45,759 nt of DNA, taken from the NCBI GenBank assembly GCA_002162925.1, contig MABC01000039.1:1-45759 (forward strand), given 5' to 3'. Of this stretch, positions 24,256-34,719 are shown in pieces (the first letter of the stretch is position 1; each line of letters opens with the position of its first letter). A program made the position numbers and the translations under genes. Source of the stretch: Thalassotalea sp. 42_200_T64 (GTDB lineage Bacteria; Pseudomonadota; Gammaproteobacteria; Enterobacterales; Alteromonadaceae). A model generated the notes under the pieces. The model was not told the origin of the DNA and did not search any database. It saw nothing but the letters and a program-made list of their open reading frames with translations.

Positions 24256-25668
24256 TTATTTATGCCAGGTGATCCTTAGGCAATTGTTTGTCGGTTTCGC
24301 CACATACTCTTTGTTAATAAACAAAGGCAATGCCGCGGCTAAATTGTTATTGATAAAAATAAACGGCAAACGTTTACGTTGCCAGGTTGGTACATCCAAC
24401 TCCTGCAATATTTTTTTCAACGGTCGTCTTTTGTCACGGTATTGCGGTAGACATTTAGGATTTTGATGGCTAAATGCTAGCATTAATGTCTCGAAATCAT
24501 CGGGCAACTGAATTGACCATTGGTCTGTTATCTGTTGTTGTGCTATTTCAGTTGCGCTTAACTTTGCTCTGCTAACTATCAATTTACCTAAACTATCCGG
24601 TAAATCAATAGTTAGTTCTTGGTTTAAAGCATTAGAGCTGAACTGCTGTTGCCAGGCACTGACATCCTCAAATTCAGCAGTAAGGTGTAGCCGTTGCTGA
24701 TAGCGTCGAAGATAATATTTGCCCAATTTAACTTCTGGATTTTTATCCTGCTTAGCACTTAAACAAGTATTCATCACTTGTTGTAATTGTTTTTCTGAAG
24801 GTGCTAGCTGATTATTTTGTTTGATAAAAAATCGTAATAAGTTAATGATTCTGGGTTGGCTAAGCGTTTTAAGATAATTGATGTTTAAAATAGCCGTGCT
24901 AATTTCAGCTTTTTCCAGATCGGTTATCGCCATTTGCTCGAGCAACAGTTGACCCTGCTGACAATGGCGTGCACTTCGACTTGCGGTTTGTTTTATTTGC
25001 GGCCAGCGCTGCTCCAGCAGAGGAATAATGGTTTGTCGTAAAAAATTACGATCATAACTTTGATCAACATTTGACTCATCTTCTACCCAGTGCAATTGAT
25101 GCTGCTCGGCATACGCTTCAATGCCTGCCCGACTAACTTCAAGAAACGGGCGAGCAATTAAGCGCTGCTCACTAAACTTACGAACACTAAACTTGCGAAC
25201 ACTTTGCATCGCCGACAAGCCTTGAATACCGGCACCACGTTTTAACGCTAATAACATAGTTTCCAGTTGGTCATCTTGGTGATGCGCGGTCAATATCAGC
25301 GCATTATTGCCGCTATGCTGCTCTATTGCCAAATACCTGGCATCTCTGGCCAAGGCTTCCAGACTTTGTTGATTTTTATTCTCAATGCTAACGGCAATCG
25401 CCTGATAGGGAATGCCTAACTGTTCGGCACTTTGCTGAGTGAATTGCTGCCAACTTAAAGCATGCTGAGATAAACCATGATTAATATGAATGGCATTAAC
25501 CGCAGAAGGTAGCAATCCCTTCGCGTTTAATTGCGCCAAACAATGCAACAACACTTGCGAATCGACACCGCCACTATAGGCTAAAGTGATCGGCCTGTTA
25601 GCCAGTTCTGGCTTTTGTAAAAAAATTAAAAGCGTTTGCCAAAGTGGATGTAAATATAAATCAGTCAT
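24256..25668 (-). CDS. tilS: tRNA(Ile)-lysidine synthase TilS
   Basis: TilS attaches lysine to C34 of the CAU-anticodon tRNA(Ile), changing it to lysidine so that it reads AUA. The 470-residue protein has the PP-loop ATP motif SGGVDS at residues 32-37, ALILTAHHQDDQLETMLLAL with the conserved HxxDD, and ARPFLEVSRAGIEAYA. The C-terminal TilS domain ends QELDVPTWQRKRLPFIF. It is longer than E. coli TilS (432). A 15-bp in-frame tandem duplication (25171-25200, copies differing at one base) repeats RKFSV just before the conserved RPFLE segment. The gene lies 287 bp downstream of accA, separated by a repeat array. Confidence 0.95.
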   Translation of the reverse strand: MTDLYLHPLWQTLLIFLQKPELANRPITLAYSGGVDSQVLLHCLAQLNAKGLLPSAVNAIHINHGLSQHALSWQQFTQQSAEQLGIPYQAIAVSIENKNQQSLEALARDARYLAIEQHSGNNALILTAHHQDDQLETMLLALKRGAGIQGLSAMQSVRKFSVRKFSEQRLIARPFLEVSRAGIEAYAEQHQLHWVEDESNVDQSYDRNFLRQTIIPLLEQRWPQIKQTASRSARHCQQGQLLLEQMAITDLEKAEISTAILNINYLKTLSQPRIINLLRFFIKQNNQLAPSEKQLQQVMNTCLSAKQDKNPEVKLGKYYLRRYQQRLHLTAEFEDVSAWQQQFSSNALNQELTIDLPDSLGKLIVSRAKLSATEIAQQQITDQWSIQLPDDFETLMLAFSHQNPKCLPQYRDKRRPLKKILQELDVPTWQRKRLPFIFINNNLAAALPLFINKEYVAKPTNNCLRITWHK

Positions 25669-25750
25669 AAAATCAAATTAGCATATAATCGTTACAATTT
25701 AAAAGCTTAAGGAGAGTGGAGATGGCTTCGAGCTACGAGCATCGGGCTTC

Positions 25751-25863
25751 TGGCATTAAGTTAAACATCACACACCACAAACACAATATGCCCGTAGCTT
25801 CTAGCTTCGAGCTTCTCGCAGATCGCGTTAATTTAAACATCGCTCACAGCGAACACAATCTGC
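25751..25863. repeat. Array of the 46-bp dispersed repeat, inverted orientation
   Basis: Two tandem copies: a degenerate one at 25751-25791 and a good one at 25818-25863. The second is the reverse complement of the copy at 22634-22679 except for 3 bases. TAGCTTCTAGCTTCGAGCTT forms part of the spacer, with similar GAGCTACGAGC/GCCCGTAGCTAGC words on the outer sides. It sits between accA and tilS. Confidence 0.8.
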
Positions 25864-25955
25864 CCGCAGCCCGTAGCTAGCTGCCCGTTGCCGGTCTCTT
25901 CTAAAACCAAAAAAGGAAAGCATACGCTTTCCTCTTAATTCAGTTTTATTCGTTC

Positions 25956-26912
25956 TTAACAGTACCCGAATGTCATCAATCTTTGATAACGGCTTTCGAT
26001 TAGCTCTTCATCCGTTTGACCTTCAAGCGATGTCAAATCCGCTTTAATCGCTTGCTTTAAGCTATTCGCGATTAAATCAAAATCTCGATGAGCGCCACCA
26101 AGAGGTTCGGTAACGATATTGTCAATTAAGCCTAATTCTTTAATTCGAGGTGCAGTTACGCCCATCGCTTCTGCCGCAGTCGATGCTTTTTCTGCCGTCT
26201 TCCATAAGATTGACGCACAACCTTCTGGAGAAATAACCGAGTAAGTTGAATACTCAAGCATATTTACTTTATCACCAACGCCAATGGCCAATGCACCACC
26301 GGAACCGCCTTCACCAATTACCGTACAAACAATGGGTACGGTTAAACGAGACATCACTTTTAAGTTACGGGCAATCGCTTCCGACTGACCACGCTCTTCG
26401 GCGCCAATACCTGGGTATGCACCCGGGGTATCGATGAAGGTAATGATTGGCATGTTGAAGCGTTCTGCCATTTCCATGATGCGTAATGCTTTCCGATATC
26501 CTTCCGGACGAGGCATAGCAAAGTTACGACGTACTTTTTCAGTCGTTCCCCGACCTTTTTGATGGCCAATAACCACAACGGGCTTACCGTCTAGACGAGC
26601 GGTTCCACAAATAAGGGCAGCGTCATCGGCATAGGCTCTATCGCCTGCCAACTCATTGAAGTCGGTAAACATAAGATCAATATAATCTTGTGTATGTGGA
26701 CGGCCAGGATGACGAGCGATGCGGGTTACTTGCCATGGATCCAGACCAGAAAATACTTTCTTAGTAAGTTCTTCACTTTTGCCGCGAAGTTGTGCAATTT
26801 CTGCTTCTAGATCAAGATCTAAATCCTGGCCCTGATTTACCAGCTGCAGTTCTTCAATTTTCGCTTCTAATTCTGCAATGGGTTGCTCAAAATCTAAAAA
26901 ATTGAGTGACAT
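25956..26912 (-). CDS. accA: Acetyl-CoA carboxylase carboxyltransferase subunit alpha
   Basis: AccA and AccD form the carboxyltransferase that moves a carboxyl group from biotin to acetyl-CoA, the first step of fatty acid synthesis. The 318-residue protein matches E. coli AccA (319). It begins [20 protein letters not shown] with an N-terminal helical region, followed by [18 protein letters not shown], the oxyanion/CoA region [20 protein letters not shown] and [20 protein letters not shown], where glycine-rich loops hold the substrate. It follows dnaE as in E. coli; 170 bp with a large palindrome lie between. Confidence 0.97.
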   Translation of the reverse strand: MSLNFLDFEQPIAELEAKIEELQLVNQGQDLDLDLEAEIAQLRGKSEELTKKVFSGLDPWQVTRIARHPGRPHTQDYIDLMFTDFNELAGDRAYADDAALICGTARLDGKPVVVIGHQKGRGTTEKVRRNFAMPRPEGYRKALRIMEMAERFNMPIITFIDTPGAYPGIGAEERGQSEAIARNLKVMSRLTVPIVCTVIGEGGSGGALAIGVGDKVNMLEYSTYSVISPEGCASILWKTAEKASTAAEAMGVTAPRIKELGLIDNIVTEPLGGAHRDFDLIANSLKQAIKADLTSLEGQTDEELIESRYQRLMTFGYC

Positions 26913-27036
26913 AAAATATTTACCTAATAATTGTTAACGCTGTATAGCCAACCAACCTAAAAATCTGCGTTTCAGCTTGTCTGGATATAATTCTAAAATG
27001 TGGTAGCACCGCTCAAAAAAAGCAATATTACTATAT

Positions 27037-27080
27037 ATACCTGCTCCACTTCAAGATACATCTTGAAGTGGAGCAGGTAT
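27037..27080. terminator. Perfect 44-bp palindrome after dnaE, possible terminator
   Basis: Two 21-bp arms (starting ATACCTGCTCCACTTCAAG) pair perfectly around AC, beginning 2 bp beyond the dnaE stop. No T run follows directly on the minus strand; TTTTTTT occurs about 20 bp later. It might terminate dnaE, stabilise its 3' end or be a repeat element, as it ends in ATACC/GGTAT. Confidence 0.6.
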
Positions 27081-27082
27081 TA

Positions 27083-30000
27083 CTAAAATTCTAAGGCTAC
27101 GCTTTCCTCACCCAATAAAATCTTTAATTGGTGAATCAAGGTATCGTCCGGGGTTACCCGCCATTGTGTGCCTAATTCAATGATTGCCCGTGCCTCGCTA
27201 CGTTGATAAAACATTCGTACCGGGCAAGTACCTTCCTTGAAGGGTGTGAGTACCTGGCTAAACTTGTCGACAAAGTCAGCAGTTAATTGTGCTTGATGTA
27301 CATTTAAGTCAATCGATTTAATGTTATTTTCACGCGCTTCACTCACCGTCATGATTTCACGCGCGGTCATTGTAAGGCCTCCGGAATAATCATCAAAGCT
27401 GACCTGTCCTTTACAGACTAAAATTTGATCTTTTTGCAGGATTTCTTCAAACCTGTCATAGTCATCCGGAAATAAACGCACATCCACTCTGGCACTTTTA
27501 TCATCCAGGGTCACTAAGGCCCAGCGCCTGCCTTTCTTGTTAATTAATACCCTGACCCCTAACACTAAACCGGTTGCAGTAGACACTTGTTCTTTGCCAC
27601 CGGGCTGCAAATTGACCAGCCGGGTTGAGCCATATTTTTTCAGCTCATCCAAATAACGATCAATCGGATGTCCGGTTAAGTATAGACCAAGCGTTTCCCG
27701 CTCACCTTCTAGCCACACTTCTTCCGCCCAGTGTGGCACATCATTAAACGACTGGCGCTCGTCTTCTTCTTCAACATTTATCAGGCCAAATAAGTCATCC
27801 TGGCCTATCGCTTGCGCTTTCGCGTGTTGATCGGCGGCGCGAATGGCTTGCTTTAGCGAGTCGAACAACGCGGCACGATGTGGCCCTAAATTATCCATGG
27901 CCCCAGCCTTGATCAGCTTCTCAAGTACGCGTTTATTGATTTTTTTCAGATCAAGACGGGCACAAAAATCGAATAAATCTTTAAACGGTCCGCCTTGCTC
28001 CCGAGCTTCAATAATCGCTTCTATCGGGCCTTCACCCACGCCTTTAATGGCACCAATACCATAAACGATTTGGTCATTATCATTTACCGCAAATTTATAC
28101 AAACCGGCGTTTACATCAGGCGGTAATAAGTCGATGCCCATATTGGCGCACTCATCCACCAGAGTGACAATTTTATCGGTGTTATCCATATCGGCCGACA
28201 TTACTGCCGCCATAAATGGTGCCGGAAAGTGGGTTTTCATCCACAAGGTTTGATAAGACACTAAGGCATAGGCGGCAGAGTGAGATTTGTTAAAACCATA
28301 ACCGGCAAACTTTTCCACCAAGTCGAAGATCTTCATCGCCAACTCGCCATCGACACCACGGTTTATTGCGCCTTGCTCAAAGCCATCACGTTGCTTGGCC
28401 ATTTCTTCCGGTTTTTTCTTACCCATGGCACGACGTAACATGTCGGCGCCACCAAGCGTATAGCCCGCTAGCACCTGAGCAATTTGCATAACCTGCTCTT
28501 GATACAAAATAATGCCGTAGGTGGGTTCCAGAATTGGCTGTAAATCCAGGTGTTGCCATCTTTCATCTGGGTAGCTGACGGCTTCACGGCCGAGCTTACG
28601 GTCGATAAAGTTATCTACCATGCCTGATTGCAATGGACCCGGTCGAAACAAAGCCACCAGAGCGATCATGTCTTCAAAGCAATCCGGTTTTAGTTTTTTA
28701 ATCAACGACTTCATGCCACTTGATTCTAACTGGAATACCGCCGTGGTTTCGGCTCTTAACAATAAATCAAAACTTGGCTTGTCAACTAACGGAATGGCGG
28801 CGATGTCGATCGGCTCTTTGCCGGCTTTTAACAGTTTCTCGTCGGCCATTTCAATGGCCCACTGTAAAATGGTTAAGGTACGCAGGCCCAAGAAATCGAA
28901 TTTCACCAGACCCGCTTCTTCGACGTCGTTTTTATCAAACTGGGTAACCGGGTTTTTACCTTCATCATCACAATACAGTGGTGCAAAATCGGTGATGGTA
29001 GTCGGCGATATTACCACCCCACCGGCATGCTTACCGGCGTTACGCGTCGTCCCTTCGAGAATACGACACATATCGATAAGATCTTTTACTTCGTTATCCT
29101 GGCTGTAAACTTGTGGCAGTTTTGGTTCTATTTCAAACGCTTTTGCCAAGGTCATGCCGGGATCGCCGGGAATTAACTTTGAAATTCTATCGACAAAGCC
29201 ATATGGATGACCCAAAACCCGGCCAACATCGCGAATTACCGCTTTTGCCGCCATGGTACCAAAGGTGATTATTTGCGATACCGCATCCCGGCCGTATAAT
29301 TCGGCGACATGGTCGATAACTTCATCACGCCTGTCCATACAAAAATCGACATCGAAATCGGGCATCGATACCCGCTCGGGGTTCAAAAATCGCTCGAACA
29401 GTAAGTCAAATTCCAAAGGGTCCAGGTCGGTAATTTTTAACGCATAGGCAACCAGTGAACCGGCACCAGAGCCACGCCCGGGGCCGACCGGAATATTATT
29501 GTCTTTTGACCACTGGATGAATTCCATTACGATCAAGAAATAACCGGGGAAGCCCATATTGTTGATAACATCGAGTTCGATTTGTAAACGATCGTCGTAC
29601 TCTTTACGGATGTGTGCAAAATCGTCGGCATCTTTATCAAACAACAATTCAAGACGTTCTTCCAGACCGTCTTGTGACACTTTCACCAGAAAGTCTTTAA
29701 TGTCGAGATCGCCGGTGGGAAAGTCGGGTAAGAAGTACTCGCCTAAACGCACGGTAACATTACAGCGTTTGGCAATTTCTACAGAATTGGCCAGAGCTTC
29801 GGGGATATCGGCAAATAACTCTGCCATTTCCTCAGCACTGCGCAAATATTGCTGATTCGAGTAGTTTTTCGGACGGCGCTTGTCATCTAAGGTAAAGCCA
29901 TCATGGATAGCAACCCGTATTTCATGGGCGTCAAAATTTTCAGGGCGTAAAAACACCACTTCATTGGTCGCCACCACAGGTAAATCTTTTGCCGCAGCAA

Positions 30001-30562
30001 GCGCTACGGCATGGTGCAAGTATTCTTCTTCTTGTGCCCGGCCAGTACGGATCAGTTCGAGAAAGTACCTGCCATCAAAGTGTTGTTGGTAAAAGGCGGT
30101 GCATTGTTCAACCAGTTCAGTATTGCCTTTCAGCAATGCCTTACCGACATCCCCTTGTCTACCGCCAGAGAGAATCATTAAGCCTGTCCCATATTCAACC
30201 AGCCAATGCTTGTCTAACACAGGTTTGCCCTGAACATCTCCCCTCAGGTAGGCGTTAGAAATAAGTTCGGTGAGATTTTTATAACCAACATTGTCAGTGG
30301 CAATCACTACCAAACGAAATAATTCGCCTTCAAGCTCTTCACTCTGCACCCAAAAGTCACTGCCAATGATTGGCTTTATGCCACTGCCCTGAGCGGCACC
30401 ATAGTATTTCACCAAGCCACACAGGTTAGTTTGATCAGTCAAGGCGATTGCTGGCATGTTTAATTCACTGGCCCTGGCAATGATCGGCTTAACTTTATTT
30501 AAACCATCGCACATCGAGAAATCGGAATGCACGCGTAAATGAATAAACTTAGGATCAATCAT
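27083..30562 (-). CDS. dnaE: DNA polymerase III alpha subunit
   Basis: DnaE is the replicative polymerase of the chromosome. At 1159 residues it equals E. coli DnaE (1160). The N-terminal PHP domain opens with [20 protein letters not shown]. The polymerase active site has [20 protein letters not shown], then [13 protein letters not shown] with two catalytic aspartates, and [12 protein letters not shown] with the third. The fingers region holds [20 protein letters not shown] and [14 protein letters not shown] helix-hairpin-helix ([13 protein letters not shown]) and an OB-fold ([19 protein letters not shown]) follow, and the clamp- and tau-binding end is present. It starts 3 bp after rnhB, so the two are translationally coupled. 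Confidence 0.98.
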   Translation of the reverse strand: MIDPKFIHLRVHSDFSMCDGLNKVKPIIARASELNMPAIALTDQTNLCGLVKYYGAAQGSGIKPIIGSDFWVQSEELEGELFRLVVIATDNVGYKNLTELISNAYLRGDVQGKPVLDKHWLVEYGTGLMILSGGRQGDVGKALLKGNTELVEQCTAFYQQHFDGRYFLELIRTGRAQEEEYLHHAVALAAAKDLPVVATNEVVFLRPENFDAHEIRVAIHDGFTLDDKRRPKNYSNQQYLRSAEEMAELFADIPEALANSVEIAKRCNVTVRLGEYFLPDFPTGDLDIKDFLVKVSQDGLEERLELLFDKDADDFAHIRKEYDDRLQIELDVINNMGFPGYFLIVMEFIQWSKDNNIPVGPGRGSGAGSLVAYALKITDLDPLEFDLLFERFLNPERVSMPDFDVDFCMDRRDEVIDHVAELYGRDAVSQIITFGTMAAKAVIRDVGRVLGHPYGFVDRISKLIPGDPGMTLAKAFEIEPKLPQVYSQDNEVKDLIDMCRILEGTTRNAGKHAGGVVISPTTITDFAPLYCDDEGKNPVTQFDKNDVEEAGLVKFDFLGLRTLTILQWAIEMADEKLLKAGKEPIDIAAIPLVDKPSFDLLLRAETTAVFQLESSGMKSLIKKLKPDCFEDMIALVALFRPGPLQSGMVDNFIDRKLGREAVSYPDERWQHLDLQPILEPTYGIILYQEQVMQIAQVLAGYTLGGADMLRRAMGKKKPEEMAKQRDGFEQGAINRGVDGELAMKIFDLVEKFAGYGFNKSHSAAYALVSYQTLWMKTHFPAPFMAAVMSADMDNTDKIVTLVDECANMGIDLLPPDVNAGLYKFAVNDNDQIVYGIGAIKGVGEGPIEAIIEAREQGGPFKDLFDFCARLDLKKINKRVLEKLIKAGAMDNLGPHRAALFDSLKQAIRAADQHAKAQAIGQDDLFGLINVEEEDERQSFNDVPHWAEEVWLEGERETLGLYLTGHPIDRYLDELKKYGSTRLVNLQPGGKEQVSTATGLVLGVRVLINKKGRRWALVTLDDKSARVDVRLFPDDYDRFEEILQKDQILVCKGQVSFDDYSGGLTMTAREIMTVSEARENNIKSIDLNVHQAQLTADFVDKFSQVLTPFKEGTCPVRMFYQRSEARAIIELGTQWRVTPDDTLIHQLKILLGEESVALEF

Positions 30563-30565
30563 GAC

Positions 30566-31165
30566 TTAACTTTGTCCGTTAATAATATTAGCGACCGGTT
30601 TAAAGCTTTTGCGATAATTGTCAAGCACACCGAATTCTTTGAGTTTTTCTAAATGCGCTTTGGTTGGGTAACCTTTATGATTGGCAAAACCGTATTCAGG
30701 ATGAAGCTTATGCAAAGCTATCATTTCATCATCACGAGCCACCTTGGCAATGATAGATGCGGCACTGATCTCTGCGACTTTAACATCGCCTTTGACCACC
30801 GCCTGGCATGGTAAGCCAAAATCAGGGCAACGGTTACCATCTACCAGCACATAATCGGCAGGTACCGTTAAACCCGCAACCGCACGTTGCATGGCAACCA
30901 TGGTGGCTTGCAAGATGTTGATTTGATCAATTTCTTCGGCCTCACTACGGCCTAAACACCAGGCCAGGGCTTTTTCTTTGATCTCAATCGACAGTGCCTG
31001 GCGCTTTTTCTCAGACAGCTTTTTTGAGTCGGTTAAACCAATGATGGGATTGGCGGGATCTAAGATCACTGCGGCAGTGACCACTGCGCCAACTAATGGG
31101 CCACGCCCTACTTCATCAACTCCGGCAATAAAATTTGCTTGCGGACGAATAAATTCTTCACTCAT
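30566..31165 (-). CDS. rnhB: Ribonuclease HII
   Basis: RNase HII removes ribonucleotides embedded in DNA and RNA in hybrids. The 199-residue protein is the normal length. The active site opens with [19 protein letters not shown], giving Asp17 and Glu18; the third acidic residue is in [10 protein letters not shown], and the fourth in [16 protein letters not shown]. The C-terminal [20 protein letters not shown] is family-typical. It lies between lpxB and dnaE, as in E. coli, with only 3 bp before dnaE and 46 bp after lpxB. Confidence 0.97.
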   Translation of the reverse strand: MSEEFIRPQANFIAGVDEVGRGPLVGAVVTAAVILDPANPIIGLTDSKKLSEKKRQALSIEIKEKALAWCLGRSEAEEIDQINILQATMVAMQRAVAGLTVPADYVLVDGNRCPDFGLPCQAVVKGDVKVAEISAASIIAKVARDDEMIALHKLHPEYGFANHKGYPTKAHLEKLKEFGVLDNYRKSFKPVANIINGQS

Positions 31166-31211
31166 GATACAGCTCTTAATTGTGCGACGATGTCGCCCCT
31201 ACAGGGAATTT

Positions 31212-32369
31212 TTAATTATTATTGTTATTGGTATGAAGCAATTTTTCTACCGCATCGGCGGCTTTTTCACTGGCATTTTGTTTTAATGCCAGATGAATTT
31301 TTTCAAACTCAGCAAGCAATTCACTTTGGTCCTGGAATAACAAAGGCTCAACTTCTTTGGCTAAATTTTCCGGCGTAACCTGTTCTTGCAACAACTCAGG
31401 CAGCAAGGTTTTTTGTGCCATTAGATTGGGTAACGAAAACCATTTAAGTTTCACCATAATGCGCCCAACAATGGCCGTTAGCCAGTTAAATTTATACGCC
31501 ACCACCATAGGTCGTTTAATTAACGCCCCTTCCAGAGTTACCGTACCGGATGCTGACAGTAAACAGTCCGCTGCGGCCATTACCAATTGGGTGTCATTAT
31601 TGATAATAGTGATATCCAGTTCCGGGGCAATTTGCTGTTGTATTTCAATAAATTGTTGTTCGCGCAGATCATTAATCACCGGCGCGATTAATTGCAAATC
31701 GGGGTGCTGTTTAATCAGGATTTGTGCTGTTGCTAAAAAGTCAGGCAATAATTTGGCTAGCTCACTCGTGCGGGAGCCCGGCATAATGGCTAAATATTTT
31801 TTATCCTGTGCTAACTGCAATTTTTCTCGCGCCAATCCTTGATCACTATGCAATGGGATATCATCGGCCAAAGGATGGCCAACAAAAGTACAGGCAACAT
31901 CATGCTGGTCGTAGAAGTCTTTTTCAAACGGCAGTAATGACAGCACCATATCGGTGGCCCTGTCGATTTTAAAGATGCGTTTTTCTCGCCAGGCCCATAC
32001 CGAAGGGCTGACGTAATGTACGGTTTTAATGCCTTGAAACTTTAATTTTTCTTCAACCGTCAGGTTAAAATCGGGCGCGTCGATGCCAATAAACACATCG
32101 GGTTTATGCTCGCTAAAGTAATTAACAATAGTTTTTCGTACCTGCAATAAGCGACGCAAACGACCGAGCACTTCAACAATGCCCATTACCGCCAACTCTT
32201 CCATGGAAAACAGGCTTTCAAAGCCCAGTTTGTTCATTTTCGGACCGCCAATACCAATAAACTTGGCATTGGGGTAACGTTGCTGCAACTCTTTTATCAG
32301 GCCAGCACCTAAGGTATCCCCAGAGTGCTCGCCAACGATTATTGCAAAGATAGGTTTATTTTCAGACAA
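31212..32369 (-). CDS. lpxB: Lipid A disaccharide synthase
   Basis: LpxB joins UDP-2,3-diacylglucosamine and lipid X to the lipid A disaccharide at the inner membrane. This 385-residue GT19 enzyme shows IIVGEHSGDTLGAGLIKEL at the N-terminus, GIGGPKMNKLGFESLFSMEE, HYVSPSVWAWREKRIFKID and, in the UDP-binding half, LAIMPGSRTSELAKLLP and LLSASGTVTLEGALI. The start is TTG at 32369; no ATG or GTG is available without losing the first conserved strand. It follows lpxA by 21 bp. The C-terminus ends in a run of asparagine (HTNNNNN). Confidence 0.96.
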   Translation of the reverse strand: MSENKPIFAIIVGEHSGDTLGAGLIKELQQRYPNAKFIGIGGPKMNKLGFESLFSMEELAVMGIVEVLGRLRRLLQVRKTIVNYFSEHKPDVFIGIDAPDFNLTVEEKLKFQGIKTVHYVSPSVWAWREKRIFKIDRATDMVLSLLPFEKDFYDQHDVACTFVGHPLADDIPLHSDQGLAREKLQLAQDKKYLAIMPGSRTSELAKLLPDFLATAQILIKQHPDLQLIAPVINDLREQQFIEIQQQIAPELDITIINNDTQLVMAAADCLLSASGTVTLEGALIKRPMVVAYKFNWLTAIVGRIMVKLKWFSLPNLMAQKTLLPELLQEQVTPENLAKEVEPLLFQDQSELLAEFEKIHLALKQNASEKAADAVEKLLHTNNNNN

Positions 32370-32390
32370 GACAAATCTCGATAGTGGCTA

Positions 32391-33161
32391 TTAACGAACG
32401 ATGCCTCGTTTAGAATTCAAGACAAAATCGACAAAGACTTTTACTTCTGGTGTCTGTTGCGCCATAGGAGCCAATACCGCAGCAGCTTCTTCAACTTTAA
32501 GACCCTTACGGTACACTTCCCTATACGCTCTTTTCACCTGTAAAATAACGTCTTTATCGAAGCCTCTGCGTTTTAAGCCTTCCGAGTTTAAACCGAATGG
32601 TTTTGCAGGATGGCCAGCAACCATAACATAAGGAGGAATATCTTTTAATACGATACCACCACCGCCAACAAAGGCATGTGAGCCAATCTGACTGAACTGA
32701 TGGGCACCTGACATGCCGCCAAAAATCACCCAGTCGCCAATGTGACAATGGCCGGCAAGGCTGCAAAAATTGGCAAAAATACCATTGCTGCCTATTACAC
32801 AATCATGAGCAACATGAGCACCGGCCATAAACAAGTTATCATTGCCAATAATGGTCACTGATTCATCCTGAATGGTGCCACGATGAACGGTACAGCCTTC
32901 ACGAAAGACATTGTTGTTGCCAATTTCCAGACGGGTTTTTTCACCCGCATATTTTTTATCCTGGCAGTCTTCACCGACACTCGCGTATTGAAATATATGG
33001 TTGCCAGTGCCAATTTTAGTTGGGCCTTTAATCACCACGTGCGAATGAATAATGCAATCATCACCAATTTCAACGTCATTGCCAACGTAAGTCCAAGGAC
33101 CAATTTGTACATTGTTGCCAATTTTCGCGCCAGTTTCAATTATCGCTTGCGGATGAATCAT
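32391..33161 (-). CDS. lpxA: UDP-GlcNAc acyltransferase
   Basis: LpxA attaches a 3-hydroxyacyl chain from acyl carrier protein to O-3 of UDP-GlcNAc, the first step of lipid A synthesis. The 256-residue protein is a left-handed beta helix made of hexapeptide repeats ([20 protein letters not shown] and many more). The catalytic histidine is in [33 protein letters not shown] precedes the acyl ruler region; the C-terminal helices include [20 protein letters not shown]. The ATG at 33161, after AAGGGG, gives the standard MIHPQAIIE start; a longer reading would overlap fabZ. Four base pairs separate it from fabZ. Confidence 0.97.
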   Translation of the reverse strand: MIHPQAIIETGAKIGNNVQIGPWTYVGNDVEIGDDCIIHSHVVIKGPTKIGTGNHIFQYASVGEDCQDKKYAGEKTRLEIGNNNVFREGCTVHRGTIQDESVTIIGNDNLFMAGAHVAHDCVIGSNGIFANFCSLAGHCHIGDWVIFGGMSGAHQFSQIGSHAFVGGGGIVLKDIPPYVMVAGHPAKPFGLNSEGLKRRGFDKDVILQVKRAYREVYRKGLKVEEAAAVLAPMAQQTPEVKVFVDFVLNSKRGIVR

Positions 33162-33165
33162 CTTG

Positions 33166-33615
33166 TTAGACCCCTTTTCTGGCACACATTAAATCAGCAG
33201 TACAAACCACTTTACCATCCACTTTCGCGGTGCCTGCAAATTTCCACATACCACGACGCTCTTTAACAAACTCAACGTGGATGTGCAGGGTATCACCTGG
33301 TGTCACCGGGCGTTTAAATCGGGCTTTATCAATGGAAGCAAATAAGAACATTTCACCGTCTTTGCCATCAACTGATTTAAACCCTAACACGCCACTGGCT
33401 TGCGCCATAGCTTCTAGGATCATCACCCCGGGGAATATTTTAAAGTCGGGAAAATGACCTTGAAATACCGGTTCATTTACGGTTACGTTCTTTATCGCGT
33501 GGATGGATTGTCCCGGTACATAATCGAGTACCCGGTCAACCAATAAAAATGGGTAACGATGGGGGATTAATGTTTGAATTTCTTCAACTTCAATAACGTT
33601 ATTTGTTGTTTCCAA
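33166..33615 (-). CDS. fabZ: 3-hydroxyacyl-ACP dehydratase FabZ
   Basis: FabZ dehydrates 3-hydroxyacyl-ACP in fatty acid elongation and shares its substrate pool with LpxA and LpxD. The 149-residue hot-dog protein has [16 protein letters not shown], the catalytic [19 protein letters not shown] with the histidine and glutamate, and [18 protein letters not shown]. The start is TTG at 33615 with AAGGA about 8 bases upstream. It lies 4 bp before lpxA and 52 bp after lpxD. Confidence 0.97.
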   Translation of the reverse strand: METTNNVIEVEEIQTLIPHRYPFLLVDRVLDYVPGQSIHAIKNVTVNEPVFQGHFPDFKIFPGVMILEAMAQASGVLGFKSVDGKDGEMFLFASIDKARFKRPVTPGDTLHIHVEFVKERRGMWKFAGTAKVDGKVVCTADLMCARKGV

Positions 33616-33667
33616 AAGATTTCCTTATGAGCAACGATGAGCGCATAGCGCCCATATATTGGTGATT

Positions 33668-34711
33668 TTATGATTTGCCGGAATGTATTTCGTCTTGTAG
33701 CTGTGCAAGAGATTTTTCCAGCTCGGCCATTTTTTTATGCATGGCATCTAAATGTTTATAACGAGAAGCGTTTTTTCGCCACTCTTTATTTGGCAATACC
33801 GGCATTCCAGAAGAGTAAACGCCCGGCTCTTTCACCGCTTTGGTGACCATACTCATACCGGTGAAAACACAACCATCAGTAACGTTTATGTGACCATTGA
33901 TGCCTACCAGCCCGGCAATGGTACAATTTTTACCTATAATCGAGCTACCCGCAATTACGCTACAGGCGGCCATGGCGGTTCCTGAGCCAATTTGTACGTT
34001 GTGAGCAATTTGGATTTGATTATCGATAATAACGTTATCGGCAATTATGGTATTTTCTAATGCGCCACGATCAATGGTAGTACATGCACCAATTTCTACA
34101 TTGTTACCAATGATCACTGAGCCTAACTGCGGAATTTTCACCCACTGGCCTTGATCGTTGGCATAACCGAAGCCATCACTACCAATAACGGTGTTCGCTT
34201 GTACCAGACAGTTTTTGCCAATTTCTACATTATGATAAATGCTGACGTTAGACCAAAGCTGAGTACCCGCTTTGATTACAGCATTTTTGCCGATAAAGCA
34301 GTTTGCCCCTATGGTCACGTTATCGCTTAACATAGCACCACTTTCGATAACACTATTGGCGCCAATGCTGACGCCATTACCCAGGCTGGCATCATCTGCA
34401 ATAACCGCGCTTTGGGCAATACCATTCGAGGCTTTCGGCGTGGTATCAAGAAGCTGTGCAACCAAAGCAAATCCCAAGTAGGGATTTGCTAAAATCAGCG
34501 CATTACTCTGGCAATACTTAGCGTTTGCCTGAGAAACAATAACAGCACTGGCTTGGGTTGTTTCTAGATGAGGCCTATATTTTGCATTTGCTAAAAATGC
34601 AATTTGCCCGGGCTTAGCATCGGTAAGGGTTGCCAGGGAAGAAATTTGACAATCTTCATCACCGTTAACACTGCCACCCAGTTTTTTCGCTAAATCACCT
34701 AAAGAAATCAT
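33668..34711 (-). CDS. lpxD: UDP-3-O-acylglucosamine N-acyltransferase
   Basis: LpxD adds the second 3-hydroxyacyl chain, on the amino group, in lipid A synthesis. The 347-residue trimeric enzyme has an N-terminal uridine-binding domain (SSLATLTDAKPGQIAFLANA), a left-handed beta helix of hexapeptide repeats, and a C-terminal helix (RYKHLDAMHKKMAELEKSL). Catalytic histidine: QIQIAHNVQIGSGTAMAA; ANTVIGSDGFGYANDQGQW contributes to the substrate site. It starts 8 bp after skp, matching the bamA-skp-lpxD-fabZ-lpxA-lpxB order. Confidence 0.97.
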   Translation of the reverse strand: MISLGDLAKKLGGSVNGDEDCQISSLATLTDAKPGQIAFLANAKYRPHLETTQASAVIVSQANAKYCQSNALILANPYLGFALVAQLLDTTPKASNGIAQSAVIADDASLGNGVSIGANSVIESGAMLSDNVTIGANCFIGKNAVIKAGTQLWSNVSIYHNVEIGKNCLVQANTVIGSDGFGYANDQGQWVKIPQLGSVIIGNNVEIGACTTIDRGALENTIIADNVIIDNQIQIAHNVQIGSGTAMAACSVIAGSSIIGKNCTIAGLVGINGHINVTDGCVFTGMSMVTKAVKEPGVYSSGMPVLPNKEWRKNASRYKHLDAMHKKMAELEKSLAQLQDEIHSGKS

Positions 34712-34719
34712 AGCTCTAC

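Noticed and set aside
22568..25863. CRISPR array
   Set aside because: The repeated units are degenerate, only two or three per site, with spacers that are similar to each other and no cas genes.
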